Source: Calliopsis andreniformis (Eukaryota; Arthropoda; Insecta; Hymenoptera; Andrenidae). From it: DNA of 64,000 nt. The stretch's first letter is position 1. Every line of letters starts with the position of its first letter. Both the position numbers and the translations under genes were made by a program. Below the pieces are notes generated by a model. That model made no database searches and had not been told where the DNA came from. It saw only the letters and a list, made by a program, of their open reading frames with translations. This document shows positions 39,110 through 53,345 of the stretch, one piece after another. Location of the stretch: NCBI RefSeq assembly GCF_051401765.1, contig NW_027480567.1:1080580-1144579 (forward strand), in the 5' to 3' direction.

Positions 39110-41591
39110 AGTATTGACGATTGAGGATTTGGGACTGAGGATCGAAGATTGAGGATTGAAGATTGAGGATTGAGGATTGAGGATTGAGGATTGAGGATTG
39201 AAGATTGAGGATTGGGTATTGAGGATTGAAGAATGAGGATTGGGTATTGAGGATTGAAGAATGAGGAATGAAGATTCAGGATTGAGGATTGAGGAATGCA
39301 GATTGAGGGTTGAGGATTGAGGATTGAGGATTGAACATTGAGTATTGAGGATTGAAGATTGAGGATTGAGGATTGAGGATCGAGGATTGACGATTGAAGA
39401 TTGAGGATTCGGGACTGAGTGTTGAGGGTTGAGTGATGAGAATTGATGTTTGTGGATAGAGATTTGAGGATTGCAGATTGAGTATTGCGTATTGAAAACT
39501 CTGAACTGAGAATATTCTATTGAGGATTGTGGATTGACAATTGATTGTTGAGGACTGACGGCCGAAGATTGAGGATTCAGCATTGAGGATTCAGGATTGA
39601 GGTTTGAGGACTGAGGATTGAGGATTGAGGATTCAGAATTCAGGATTGAGTATTGAAGATTGAGTATTGAGGATTGAATGCTGACGATTGAGGATTGAGG
39701 ATTGAGGATTGAGTATTGAGGATTGAGGGTTGAGGATTGAAGATTGAGTATTGAGGATTGAAGATTGAGGATTGAGGTTTGGGGACTGAGGATTGAGGAT
39801 TGAGGATTGAAGATTGAGGATTGAGTATTGAGGATTGAGGATTGAGGATTGAGGATTGAGGATTGAGGATTGGTTATCGCGGATTCAACATTGAGGATTG
39901 AGGATTGAGGATTGAGTATTGAGGATTGAGGACTGATGATTGTATATTGATGATTGAAGATTGAGGATTGAGGATTGAGGGTTGTGGATTGAGGACGAGG
40001 ACGGAGGGTTGAGTATAGATGTTTGAGGTATGAGGATCGAGGATTGAGGATGGAGAATTGCGGATTGAGCATTGAGGATTGAAGATTGAGGATTGGGTAT
40101 TGAGGATTGAAGAATGAGGATTGAAGATTGAGGATCGAGGATTGAGAATTGAGGATTGAGGATTGAGGATTGAAGGTTGAGGATCGAGGATTGAGAATTG
40201 AGGATTGAGGATTGAGGATTGAAGGTTGAGGATTGGGTATTGAGGATTGAAGAATGAGGATTGCGGATTGAGGATTGAGGATTGAGGATTGAAGATTGCG
40301 CATTGAGGATTGAAGATTGACGATTGAGGATTGAGGATTGAGGATTGAGGATTGAATATTGAGGACTGAGTGTTGAGGGTTGTGTGATGAGAACTGATGT
40401 TTGTGGTTAGAGGTTTGAAGATTGCAGATTGAGTATTGAGTATTGAAAACTGTGATTTGAGGATATTCTATTGAGGATTGAGTATTGACAACTGATTGTT
40501 GAGGACTTAGGGCCGGAGATTGAGGATTCAGGATTGAGGATTCAGAATTGAGGTTTGAGAACTCAGGATTGAGGATTGAAGATTTAGCATTGTGGATTGA
40601 AGATTGAGGATTGAGGATTGAAGATTGAGGATTGAGGATTGAAGATTGAGGATTGGGTATTGAGGATTGAAGAATGAGGATTGAGGAATGAGGATTGAGG
40701 ATTGAGGATTGAGGATTGAAGATTGAGTATTGAGGATTGAATGCTGACGATTGAGGATTGAGGATTGAGGATTGAGTATTGAGGATTGAGGATTGAAGAT
40801 TGAGTATTGAGGATTCAAGATTGAGGATTGAGGTTTGGGGACTGAGGATTGAGGACGAGGACTGAGGGTTGAGTATTGACGATTGGGGATTGAGGATTGA
40901 GGATTGAGGATTGAGGATTGAGGATTGAGGATTGAGGATTGAAGATTGAGTATTGAGGATTGAATGCTGACGATTGAGGATTGAGGATTGAGGATTGAGT
41001 ATTGAGGGTTGAGGACTGAAGATTGTATATTGATGATTGAAGATTGAGGATTGAGGATTGAGGGTTGTGGATTGAGGACGAGGACTGAGGGTTGAGTATT
41101 GACGATTGAGGTTTGAGGACTGGGGATTGAGGATTGAGGATTGAGGATTGAGGATTGAGGATTGAAGATTGAGGATTGGGTATTGAGGATTGAACATTGA
41201 GGATTGAGGTATGAGGATTGAGGATTGAGGATTGAGGATTGAAGATAGAATATTGATGATTGAAGATTGAGGATTGAGGATTGAGGGTTGTGGATTGAGG
41301 ACTGAGGATTGAGGATTGAAGATTGAGGATTGGGGATTGAGGATTGAAGATTGATGATTGAGGATTGATGGTTGTGGATTGAGCACGAGGACTGAGGGTT
41401 GAGTATTGATGTTTGAAGTATGAGGATTGTGGATTCAGGACTGATAATTGAGGATTGAGGATTGAGGATTGAAGATTGAGAATTCGGTATTGAGGATTGA
41501 AGAATGAGGATTGAGGATTGAGGATTGAGGATTGCAGATTGAGGATTGAAGATTGAGCGTTGAGGATTGAGAATTGAGGATTGAAGATTGA

Positions 41592-44500
41592 CTATTGAGG
41601 ATTGAGGATGATGGCTGAGTGTTGAAGATTGAGGTTTGAGGTCTGAGGACTGAGGATTGAGGATTGAGAATTGAGGATTGAGGATTGAGGATTGAGGATT
41701 GAGGATTGGGTATTGAGGATTGAAGAATGAGTATTGAGGATTGAGGACTGAGTGTGGAGGGTTGTGTGATGAGAACTGATGTTTGTGGATAGAGGTTTGA
41801 AGATTGCAGATTGAGTATTGAGTATCAAAAACAGTGATTTGAGGATATTCTATTGAGGATTGAGTATTGACAACTGATTGTTGAGGATTTAGGGCCGGAG
41901 ATTGAGGATTCAGGATTGAGGATTCAGAATTGAGGTTTGAGAACTCAGGATTGAGGATTGAAGATTGAGTATTGAGGATTGAAGATTGAGGATTGAGGAT
42001 TGAAGATTGAGGATTGAGGATTGAAGATTGAGGATTGGGTATTGAGGATTGAAGAATGAGGATTGAGGAATGAGGATTGAGGATTGAGGATTGAGTTTTG
42101 AAGATTGAGTATTGAGGATTGAATGCTGACGATTGAGGATTGAGGATTGAGGATTGAGGATTGAGGATTGGGGATTGAGGATTGAGGATTGAGGATTGAA
42201 GATTGAGGATTGGGTATTGAGGATTGAACATTGAGGATTGAGGTATGAGGATTGAGGATTGAGGATTGAGGATTGAAGATAGAATATTGATGATTGAAGA
42301 TTGAGGATTGAGGATTGAGGGTTGTGGATTGAGGACTGAGGATTGAGGATTGAAGATTGAGGATTGGGGATTGAGGATTGAAGATTGATGATTGAGGATT
42401 GATGGTTGTGGATTGAGGACGAGGACTGAGGGTTGAGTATTGATGTTTGAAGTATGAGGATTGTGGATTCAGGACTGATAATTGAGGATTGAGGATTGAG
42501 GATTGAAGATTGAGGATTCGGTATTGAGGATTGAAGAATGAGGATTGAGGATTGAGGATTGAGGATTGCAGATTGAGGATTGAAGATTGAGCGTTGAGGA
42601 TTGAGAATTGAGGATTGAAGATTGACTATTGAGGATTGAGGATGATGGCTGAGGGTTGAAGATTGAGGTTTGAGGTCTGAGGACTGAGGATTGAGGATTG
42701 AGAATTGAGGATTGAGGATTGAGGATTGAGGATTGAGGATTGAGGATTGGGGATTGAGGATTGAGGATTGAGGATTGAGGATTGAGGATTGGGTATCGCG
42801 GATTCAACATTGAGGATTGAGGATTGAGGATTGAGTATTGAGTATTGAGGGTTGAGGACTGAAGATTGTATATTGATGATTGAAGATTGAGGATTGAGGA
42901 TTGAGGGTTGTGGATTGAGGACGAGGACTGAGGGTTGAGTATTGACGATTGAGGTTTGAGGACTGGGGATTGAGGATTGAGGATTGAGGATTGAGGACTG
43001 AGGATTGAAGATTGAGGATTGGGTATTGAGGATTGAACATTGAGGATTGAGGTATGAGGATTGAGGATTGAGGATTGAGTATTGAAGATAGAATATTGAT
43101 GATTGAAGATTGAGGATTGAGGATTGAGGGTTGTGGATTGAGGACTGAGGATTGAGGATTGAAGATTGAGGATTGGGGATTGAGGATTGAAGATTGATGA
43201 TTGAGGATTGATGGTTGTGGATTGAGGACGAGGACTGAGGGTTGAGTATTGATGTTTGAAGTATGAGGATTGTGGATTCAGGACTGATAATTGAGGATTG
43301 AGATTTGAAGATTGAAGAATGGGGATTGAGTATTGAAATCTGTGAATTGAGGATATTCTATTGAGGATTAAGGATTGACAATTGATTTTTGAGGACTGAG
43401 GGCTGAAGATTGAGGATTCAGGATCGAGGAATCGGGATTGAGGTTTGAGGACAGAGGATTGAGGATTGAGGATTGAGGATTAAGGATTGAGGATTGAGGA
43501 TTGAGGATTGAGGATTGAGGATTGAGGATTGAAGGTTGAGGATTGGGTATTGAGGATTGAAGGATGAGGATTGAGGATTGAGGATTGAGGATTGGGGATT
43601 GAAGATTGAGTATTGAGGATTGAAGGTTGACGGTTGAGGATTGAGGATTGAGGATTGTGGATTGAAGATTGAGGATTCGGGTTTGAGGATTGACGATTGA
43701 GGATTGAGGATTGAGGATTGAGGATACAAGATTGAGTATTGAGGATTGAAGATTGAGGACTGAGGATTGAGGATTGAGGATTGAGGATTGAAGATTGAGG
43801 GTTTGGGATTGAGGCTTGACGATTGAGGATTGAGTATTGAGGATTGAGAATTGAGGATTGATTAATGAAGATTGAGTATTGAGGATTTAAGGTTGAGGAT
43901 TGAGGATTGAGGATTCAGGATTGAGGGTTGAGGACTGAGGACGAGGACTGACGTTTGAGGATTGAGGTTTGAGGATTGAGAATTGAGGATTGAGGATTGA
44001 GGATTGAAGATTCAGTATTGAGTATTGAAGATTGAGAGTTGAGGATTGAGGATTGAACATTGAGGACTGAGTGTAGAGGGTTGAGTGATGAGAATTGATG
44101 TCTGTGGATAGAGGTTTGAAGGTTGCAGATTGAGTATTGAGTATTGAAATCTGTGAATTGAGGATATTCTATTGAGGATTGAGGATTGACAACGGATTGT
44201 TGAGGACTGAGGGCTGAAGATTGAGGATTCAGGATTGAGGATTCAGAATTGAGGTTTGAGGACTCAGGATTGAGGATTGAAGATTGAGTATTGATCATTG
44301 AAGGTTGAGGATTGAGGATTGAGAGTTGAGGATCGAGGATGAGGGCTGAGAGTTGAGGACTGACGTTAGAGGACTGAGGACTGTGGATTGAGGATTGAGA
44401 ATTGAGGATTGAGGAATGAGGATTGAAGATTGAGGATTGTGTATTGAGGATTGAAGAATGAGGATTGGGGATTGAGGATTGAGTATTAAGGATTGAGGAT

Positions 44501-47500
44501 TGAAGGTTGTGTATTGAGGATGAAGATTGACGATTGAGGATTGAGAATTGAGGATTGAGGATTGAGGATTGAGCACTGAATACTGAGTATTGAGGATTCA
44601 AGGTTGAGGATTGTGGATTGAGGATTGAGAATTGAGGATTGAATATTGAGGAATGGGGACTGAGTGTTGAGGGTTGAGTGATGAGAATTGATGTTTGTGG
44701 ATAGAGATTTGAAGATTGCAGATTGAGTATTGAGTAATGAAAACTGTGAATTGATGATATTCTAATGAGGATTGATGATTGACAACTTATTGTTGAGGAG
44801 TGAAGGCTGAAGATTGAGGATTCAGGATTGAGGATTAAGGATTGAGGTTTGAGGACCGAGGATTGAGGATTGAGGACAGAGTATTGAGGATTGAGAATTG
44901 AGGATTGAGGATTGAGAGTTGAAGATTGAGGATTGGGTATTGAGGGTTGAAGAATGAGGATTGAGGATTGAGGATTGAGGATTGAGGATTGAGGATTGAG
45001 GATTGACAACTGATTGTTGAGGACTGAGGGCTGAAGATTGAGGATGCAGGATTGAGGATTCAGAATTGAGGTTAGAGGACTGACGATTCAGGGTTGAAGA
45101 TTGAGTATTGAGGATTGATGATTGAGCATTGAGGATTGAGGATTCAGGATTGAGTATTGAGGATGAGGGCTCAGGTTTGAGGATTGAGGTTTGAGGACTG
45201 AGGACAGAGGATTGAGGGTTGAGAATAGAGGATTGAGGATTGAGGATTGAAGATTGAGGATTGGGTAGTTAAGATTGAAGGATGAGGATTGAGGATTGAG
45301 GATTGAGGATTGAGGATTGAGGATTGAGGATTGAAGGTTGAGTATTCAGGATGGGAGGTTGACGATTGAGGATTGAGAACCGAGGATTGAGGATTGAGGA
45401 TTGAAGATTGAGTATTGAGGATTGAAGATTGAGGATTGAGGATTGAGTATTGAGGATAGAAGATTGTCGACTGGGGACTGAGGATTGAAGATTGAGGATT
45501 GAGGATTGAAGATTGAGGATTGAGGATTGAGGATTGAAGATTCAGTATTGAGGATTGAAGATTGAGAATTGAGGATTGAGGATTGAACATTGAGGACTGA
45601 GTGTTGAGGGTTGAGTGATGAGAATTGATGTTTGTGGATAGAGGTTTGAGGATTGCAGATTGTGTATTGAGTATTGAAGACTGTAAATTGAGGATATTCT
45701 ATTGAGGATTGAGGATTGACTATTGATTGTTGAGGACTGAGGGCTGAAGATTGAGGACACAGGATGGAGGATTCAGAACTGGGGTTTGAGGACAGAGGAT
45801 TGAGGATTGAAGATTGAGTATTGAGGATTGAAGATTGAGGATTGCGGATTGTCGACTGAGGATTGAGGATGAGGAGTCAGTTATGAGTATTGATGTTTGT
45901 GTTCTTAGGATTGAGGATTGAGGATTGAGAATTGAGGATTGAGGACTGAGGATTGAAGATTGAGGATTGGGTATTGAGGATTGAAGAATGAGGATTGAGG
46001 GTTGAGGATTGAGGATTGAGGATTGAAGATTGAGTACTGAGAATTGAAGATTGAGGATTGAGGATTGAGTATTGACGATTGAGGATTTGGGACTGAGGAT
46101 CGAAGATTGAGGATTGAAGATTGAGGATTGAGGATTGAGGATTGAGGATTGAGGATTGAAGATTGAGGATTGGGTATTGAGGATTGAAGAATGAGGATTG
46201 GGTATTGAGGATTGAAGAATGAGGAATGAAGATTCAGGATTGAGGATTGAGGAATGCAGATTGAGGGTTGAGGATTGAGGATTGAGGATTGAACATTGAG
46301 TATTGAGGATTGAAGATTGAGGATTGAGGATTGAGGATCGAGGATTGACGATTGAAGATTGAGGATTCGGGACTGAGTGTTGAGGGTTGAGTGATGAGAA
46401 TTGATGTTTGTGGATAGAGATTTGAGGATTGCAGATTGAGTATTGCGTATTGAAAACTCTGAACTGAGAATATTCTATTGAGGATTGTGGATTGACAATT
46501 GATTGTTGAGGACTGACGGCCGAAGATTGAGGATTCAGCATTGAGGATTCAGGATTGAGGTTTGAGGACTGAGGATTGAGGATTGAGGATTCAGAATTCA
46601 GGATTGAGTATTGAAGATTGAGTATTGAGGATTGAATGCTGACGATTGAGGATTGAGGATTGAGGATTGAGTATTGAGGATTGAGGGTTGAGGATTGAAG
46701 ATTGAGTATTGAGGATTGAAGATTGAGGATTGAGGTTTGGGGACTGAGGATTGAGGATTGAGGATTGAAGATTGAGGATTGAGTATTGAGGATTGAGGAT
46801 TGAGGATTGAGGATTGAGGATTGAGGATTGGATATCGCGGATTCAACATTGAGGATTGAGGATTGAGGATTGAGTATTGAGGATTGAGGACTGATGATTG
46901 TATATTGATGATTGAAGATTGAGGATTGAGGATTGAGGGTTGTGGATTGAGGACGAGGACGGAGGGTTGAGTATAGATGTTTGAGGTATGAGGATCGAGG
47001 ATTGAGGATGGAGAATTGCGGATTGAGCATTGAGGATTGAAGATTGAGGATTGGGTATTGAGGATTGAAGAATGAGGATTGAAGATTGAGGATCGAGGAT
47101 TGAGAATTGAGGATTGAGGATTGAGGATTGAAGGTTGAGGATCGAGGATTGAGAATTGAGGATTGAGGATTGAGGATTGAAGGTTGAGGATTGGGTATTG
47201 AGGATTGAAGAATGAGGATTGCGGATTGAGGATTGAGGATTGAGGATTGAAGATTGCGCATTGAGGATTGAAGATTGACGATTGAGGATTGAGGATTGAG
47301 GATTGAGGATTGAATATTGAGGACTGAGTGTTGAGGGTTGTGTGATGAGAACTGATGTTTGTGGTTAGAGGTTTGAAGATTGCAGATTGAGTATTGAGTA
47401 TTGAAAACTGTGATTTGAGGATATTCTATTGAGGATTGAGTATTGACAACTGATTGTTGAGGACTTAGGGCCGGAGATTGAGGATTCAGGATTGAGGATT

Positions 47501-48549
47501 CAGAATTGAGGTTTGAGAACTCAGGATTGAGGATTGAAGATTTAGCATTGTGGATTGAAGATTGAGGATTGAGGATTGAAGATTGAGGATTGAGGATTGA
47601 AGATTGAGGATTGGGTATTGAGGATTGAAGAATGAGGATTGAGGAATGAGGATTGAGGATTGAGGATTGAGGATTGAAGATTGAGTATTGAGGATTGAAT
47701 GCTGACGATTGAGGATTGAGGATTGAGGATTGAGTATTGAGGATTGAGGATTGAAGATTGAGTATTGAGGATTCAAGATTGAGGATTGAGGTTTGGGGAC
47801 TGAGGATTGAGGACGAGGACTGAGGGTTGAGTATTGACGATTGGGGATTGGGGATTGAGGATTGAGGATTGAGGATTGAGGATTGAGGATTGAGGATTGA
47901 AGATTGAGTATTGAGTATTGAATGCTGACGATTGAGGATTGAGGATTGAGGATTGAGTATTGAGGGTTGAGGACTGAAGATTGTATATTGATGATTGAAG
48001 ATTGAGGATTGAGGATTGAGGGTTGTGGATTGAGGACGAGGACTGAGGGTTGAGTATTGACGATTGAGGTTTGAGGACTGGGGATTGAGGATTGAGGATT
48101 GAGGATTGAGGATTGAGGATTGAAGATTGAGGATTGGGTATTGAGGATTGAACATTGAGGATTGAGGTATGAGGATTGAGGATTGAGGATTGAGGATTGA
48201 AGATAGAATATTGATGATTGAAGATTGAGGATTGAGGATTGAGGGTTGTGGATTGAGGACTGAGGATTGAGGATTGAAGATTGAGGATTGGGGATTGAGG
48301 ATTGAAGATTGATGATTGAGGATTGATGGTTGTGGATTGAGGACGAGGACTGAGGGTTGAGTATTGATGTTTGAAGTATGAGGATTGTGGATTCAGGACT
48401 GATAATTGAGGATTGAGGATTGAGGATTGAAGATTGAGGATTCGGTATTGAGGATTGAAGAATGAGGATTGAGGATTGAGGATTGAGGATTGCAGATTGA
48501 GGATTGAAGATTGAGCGTTGAGGATTGAGAATTGAGGATTGAAGATTGA
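41592..48549 (+). repeat. Higher-order repeat unit U6 (6958 bp)
   Basis: Cores are at 41844, 43352, 44163, 44756, 45693, 46469 and 47420. The length is 7420 minus the 462-bp alpha2 deletion, exact to the base. The tail is haplotype A (T at 47916). It shares GGATATCGCGG near 46828 with U7. Confidence 0.9.
42700..42756 (+). other. Junction of the same 462-bp alpha2 deletion in U6
   Basis: GATGATGGCTG at 42641 has offset 18,900 to U3, and everything downstream has offset 18,438. Size and flanking words equal those in U5, so the two units share one deletion event. Confidence 0.85.
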
Positions 48550-50203
48550 CTATTGAGGATTGAGGATGATGGCTGAGTGTTGAAGATTGAGGTTTGAGGT
48601 CTGAGGACTGAGGATTGAGGATTGAGAATTGAGGATTGAGGATTGAGGATTGAGGATTGAGGATTGGGTATTGAGGATTGAAGAATGAGTATTGAGGATT
48701 GAGGACTGAGTGTGGAGGGTTGTGTGATGAGAACTGATGTTTGTGGATAGAGGTTTGAAGATTGCAGATTGAGTATTGAGTATCAAAAACAGTGATTTGA
48801 GGATATTCTATTGAGGATTGAGTATTGACAACTGATTGTTGAGGATTTAGGGCCGGAGATTGAGGATTCAGGATTGAGGATTCAGAATTGAGGTTTGAGA
48901 ACTCAGGATTGAGGATTGAAGATTGAGTATTGAGGATTGAAGATTGAGGATTGAGGATTGAAGATTGAGGATTGAGGATTGAAGATTGAGGATTGGGTAT
49001 TGAGGATTGAAGAATGAGGATTGAGGAATGAGGATTGAGGATTGAGGATTGAGTTTTGAAGATTGAGTATTGAGGATTGAATGCTGACGATTGAGGATTG
49101 AGGATTGAGGATTGAGGATTGAGGATTGGGGATTGAGGATTGAGGATTGAGGATTGAAGATTGAGGATTGGGTATTGAGGATTGAACATTGAGGATTGAG
49201 GTATGAGGATTGAGGATTGAGGATTGAGGATTGAAGATAGAATATTGATGATTGAAGATTGAGGTTTGAGGATTGAGGGTTGTGGATTGAGGACTGAGGA
49301 TTGAGGATTGAAGATTGAGGATTGGGGATTGAGGATTGAAGATTGATGATTGAGGATTGATGGTTGTGGATTGAGGACGAGGACTGAGGGTTGAGTATTG
49401 ATGTTTGAAGTATGAGGATTGTGGATTCAGGACTGATAATTGAGGATTGAGGATTGAGGATTGAAGATTGAGGATTCGGTATTGAGGATTGAAGAATGAG
49501 GATTGAGGATTGAGGATTGAGGATTGCAGATTGAGGATTGAAGATTGAGCGTTGAGGATTGAGGATTGAGGATTGAAGATTGACTATTGAGGATTGAGGA
49601 TGATGGCTGAGGGTTGAAGATTGAGGTTTGAGGTCTGAGGACTGAGGATTGAGGATTGAGAATTGAGGATTGAGGATTGAGGATTGAGGATTGAGGATTG
49701 GGTATTGAGGATTGAAGAATGAGTATTGAGGATTGAGGACTGAGTGTGGAGGGTTGTGTGATGAGAACTGATGTTTGTGGATAGAGGTTTGAAGATTGCA
49801 GATTGAGTATTGAGTATCAAAAACAGTGATTTGAGGATATTCTATTGAGGATTGAGTATTGACAACTGATTGTTGAGGATTTAGGGCCGGAGATTGAGGA
49901 TTCAGGATTGAGGATTCAGAATTGAGGTTTGAGAACTCAGGATTGAGGATTGAAGATTGAGTATTGAGGATTGAAGATTGAGGATTGAGGATTCAAGATT
50001 GAGGATTGAGGATTGAAGATTGAGGATTGGGTATTGAGGATTGAAGAATGAGGATTGAGGAATGAGGATTGAGGATTGAGGATTAAGTTTTGAAGATTGA
50101 GTATTGAGGATTGAATGCTGACGATTGAGGATTGAGGATTGAGGATTGAGGATTGAGGATTGGGGATTGAGGATTGAGGATTGAGGATTGAGGATTGAGG
50201 ATT

Positions 50204-51767
50204 GGGTATCGCGGATTCAACATTGAGGATTGAGGATTGAGGATTGAGTATTGAGTATTGAGGGTTGAGGACTGAAGATTGTATATTGATGATTGAAGAT
50301 TGAGGATTGAGGATTGAGGGTTGTGGATTGAGGACGAGGACTGAGGGTTGAGTATTGACGATTGAGGTTTGAGGACTGGGGATTGAGGATTGAGGATTGA
50401 GGATTGAGGACTGAGGATTGAAGATTGAGGATTGGGTATTGAGGATTGAACATTGAGGATTGAGGTATGAGGATTGAGGATTGAGGATTGAGTATTGAAG
50501 ATAGAATATTGATGATTGAAGATTGAGGATTGAGGATTGAGGGTTGTGGATTGAGGACTGAGGATTGAGGATTGAAGATTGAGGATTGGGGATTGAGGAT
50601 TGAAGATTGATGATTGAGGATTGATGGTTGTGGATTGAGGACGAGGACTGAGGGTTGAGTATTGATGTTTGAAGTATGAGGATTGTGGATTCAGGACTGA
50701 TAATTGAGGATTGAGATTTGAAGATTGAAGAATGGGGATTGAGTATTGAAATCTGTGAATTGAGGATATTCTATTGAGGATTAAGGATTGACAATTGATT
50801 TTTGAGGACTGAGGGCTGAAGATTGAGGATTCAGGATCGAGGAATCGGGATTGAGGTTTGAGGACAGAGGATTGAGGATTGAGGATTGAGGATTAAGGAT
50901 TGAGGATTGAGGATTGAGGATTGAGGATTGAGGATTGAGGATTGGGGATTGAGTATTGAGGATTGAGGATTGAGGATTGAGGATTGGGTATCGCGGATTC
51001 AACATTGAGGATTGAGGATTGAGGATTGAGTATTGAGTATTGAGGGTTGAGGACTGAAGATTGTATATTGATGATTGAAGATTGAGGATTGAGGATTGAG
51101 GGTTGTGGATTGAGGACGAGGACTGAGGGTTGAGTATTGACGATTGAGGTTTGAGGACTGGGGATTGAGGATTGAGGATTGAGGATTGAGGACTGAGGAT
51201 TGAAGATTGAGGATTGGGTATTGAGGATTGAACATTGAGGATTGAGGTATGAGGATTGAGGATTGAGGATTGAGTATTGAAGATAGAATATTGATGATTG
51301 AAGATTGAGGATTGAGGATTGAGGGTTGTGGATTGAGGACTGAGGATTGAGGATTGAAGATTGAGGATTGGGGATTGAGGATTGAAGATTGATGATTGAG
51401 GATTGATGGTTGTGGATTGAGGACGAGGACTGAGGGTTGAGTATTGATGTTTGAAGTATGAGGATTGTGGATTCAGGACTGATAATTGAGGATTGAGATT
51501 TGAAGATTGAAGAATGGGGATTGAGTATTGAAATCTGTGAATTGAGGATATTCTATTGAGGATTAAGGATTGACAATTGATTTTTGAGGACTGAGGGCTG
51601 AAGATTGAGGATTCAGGATCGAGGAATCGGGATTGAGGTTTGAGGACAGAGGATTGAGGATTGAGGATTGAGGATTAAGGATTGAGGATTGAGGATTGAG
51701 GATTGAGGATTGAGGATTGAGGATTGAAGGTTGAGGATTGGGTATTGAGGATTGAAGGATGAGGATT
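50204..51767 (+). repeat. 782-bp direct tandem duplication in U7
   Basis: GGGTATCGCGGATTCAAC occurs at 50204 and again at 50986, and the cores at 50765 and 51547 are also 782 bp apart. The two copies (about 50204-50985 and 50986-51767) are almost identical. The duplicated stretch covers the end of alpha2, the alpha3 remnant and the start of beta. Both copies carry the shortened GATAATTGAGG/GAGATTTG junction (50713 and 51495). Confidence 0.88.
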
Positions 51768-53317
51768 GAGGATTGAGGATTGAGGATTGGGGATTGAAGA
51801 TTGAGTATTGAGGATTGAAGGTTGACGGTTGAGGATTTAGGATTGAGGATTGTGGATTGAAGATTGAGGATTCGGGTTTGAGGATTGACGATTGAGGATT
51901 GAGGATTGAGGATTGAGGATACAAGATTGAGTATTGAGGATTGAAGATTGAGGACTGAGGATTGAGGATTGAGGATTGAGGATTGAAGATTGAGGGTTTG
52001 GGATTGAGGCTTGACGATTGAGGATTGAGTATTGAGGATTGAGAATTGAGGATTGATTAATGAAGATTGAGTATTGAGGATTTAAGGTTGAGGATTGAGG
52101 ATTGAGGATTCAGGATTGAGGGTTGAGGACTGAGGACGAGGACTGACGTTTGAGGATTGAGGTTTGAGGATTGAGAATTGAGGATTGAGGATTGAGGATT
52201 GAAGATTCAGTATTGAGTATTGAAGATTGAGAGTTGAGGATTGAGGATTGAACATTGAGGACTGAGTGTAGAGGGTTGAGTGATGAGAATTGATGTCTGT
52301 GGATAGAGGTTTGAAGGTTGCAGATTGAGTATTGAGTATTGAAATCTGTGAATTGAGGATATTCTATTGAGGATTGAGGATTGACAACGGATTGTTGAGG
52401 ACTGAGGGCTGAAGATTGAGGATTCAGGATTGAGGATTCAGAATTGAGGTTTGAGGACTCAGGATTGAGGATTGAAGATTGAGTATTGATCATTGAAGGT
52501 TGAGGATTGAGGATTGAGAGTTGAGGATCGAGGATGAGGGCTGAGAGTTGAGGACTGACGTTAGAGGACTGAGGACTGTGGATTGAGGATTGAGAATTGA
52601 GGATTGAGGAATGAGGATTGAAGATTGAGGATTGTGTATTGAGGATTGAAGAATGAGGATTGGGGATTGAGGATTGAGTATTAAGGATTGAGGATTGAAG
52701 GTTGTGTATTGAGGATGAAGATTGACGATTGAGGATTGAGAATTGAGGATTGAGGATTGAGGATTGAGCACTGAATACTGAGTATTGAGGATTCAAGGTT
52801 GAGGATTGTGGATTGAGGATTGAGAATTGAGGATTGAATATTGAGGAATGGGGACTGAGTGTTGAGGGTTGAGTGATGAGAATTGATGTTTGTGGATAGA
52901 GATTTGAAGATTGCAGATTGAGTATTGAGTAATGAAAACTGTGAATTGATGATATTCTAATGAGGATTGATGATTGACAACTTATTGTTGAGGAGTGAAG
53001 GCTGAAGATTGAGGATTCAGGATTGAGGATTAAGGATTGAGGTTTGAGGACCGAGGATTGAGGATTGAGGACAGAGTATTGAGGATTGAGAATTGAGGAT
53101 TGAGGATTGAGAGTTGAAGATTGAGGATTGGGTATTGAGGGTTGAAGAATGAGGATTGAGGATTGAGGATTGAGGATTGAGGATTGAGGATTGAGGATTG
53201 ACAACTGATTGTTGAGGACTGAGGGCTGAAGATTGAGGATGCAGGATTGAGGATTCAGAATTGAGGTTAGAGGACTGACGATTGAGGGTTGAAGATTGAG
53301 TATTGAGGATTGATGAT

Positions 53318-53345
53318 TGAGCATTGAGGATTGAGGATTGCGGAT
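53318..53345 (+). other. Junction of a 699-bp deletion in the U7 beta block
   Basis: The sequence passes from GAGCATTGAGG straight to GCGGATTGTCGACTGAGG, which in U3 are separated (about 26.69 and 27.41 kb). The offset to U3 changes from 26,633 before to 25,934 after. One marker (U3 27255) is lost. Confidence 0.85.

Larger units (their letters stand above)
36918..41591 (+). repeat. Higher-order repeat unit U5 (short, 4674 bp)
   Basis: Only four markers remain (37170, 38692, 39511, 40462). The length equals 7420 minus 462 (alpha2) minus 2298 (beta) plus 14 (two extra heptamers near 37.64 kb). The tail is haplotype B (G at 40958, A at 41481). A private G-to-C change gives GAGCACGAGG near 41384. 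Confidence 0.9.

Noticed and set aside
38708..41386. 892-codon minus-strand open frame, and similar frames at 27282-29717, 34088-36523, 45720-48155, 53267-55651 and 20264-22297, as protein genes
   Set aside because: The frames consist of degenerate Asn-Pro-Gln-Ser-Ser-Ile-Leu repeats, are open in overlapping frames, begin and end at chance variants and are fully explained by the stop-free antisense of the heptamer. There is no signal peptide, domain or sensible start context.
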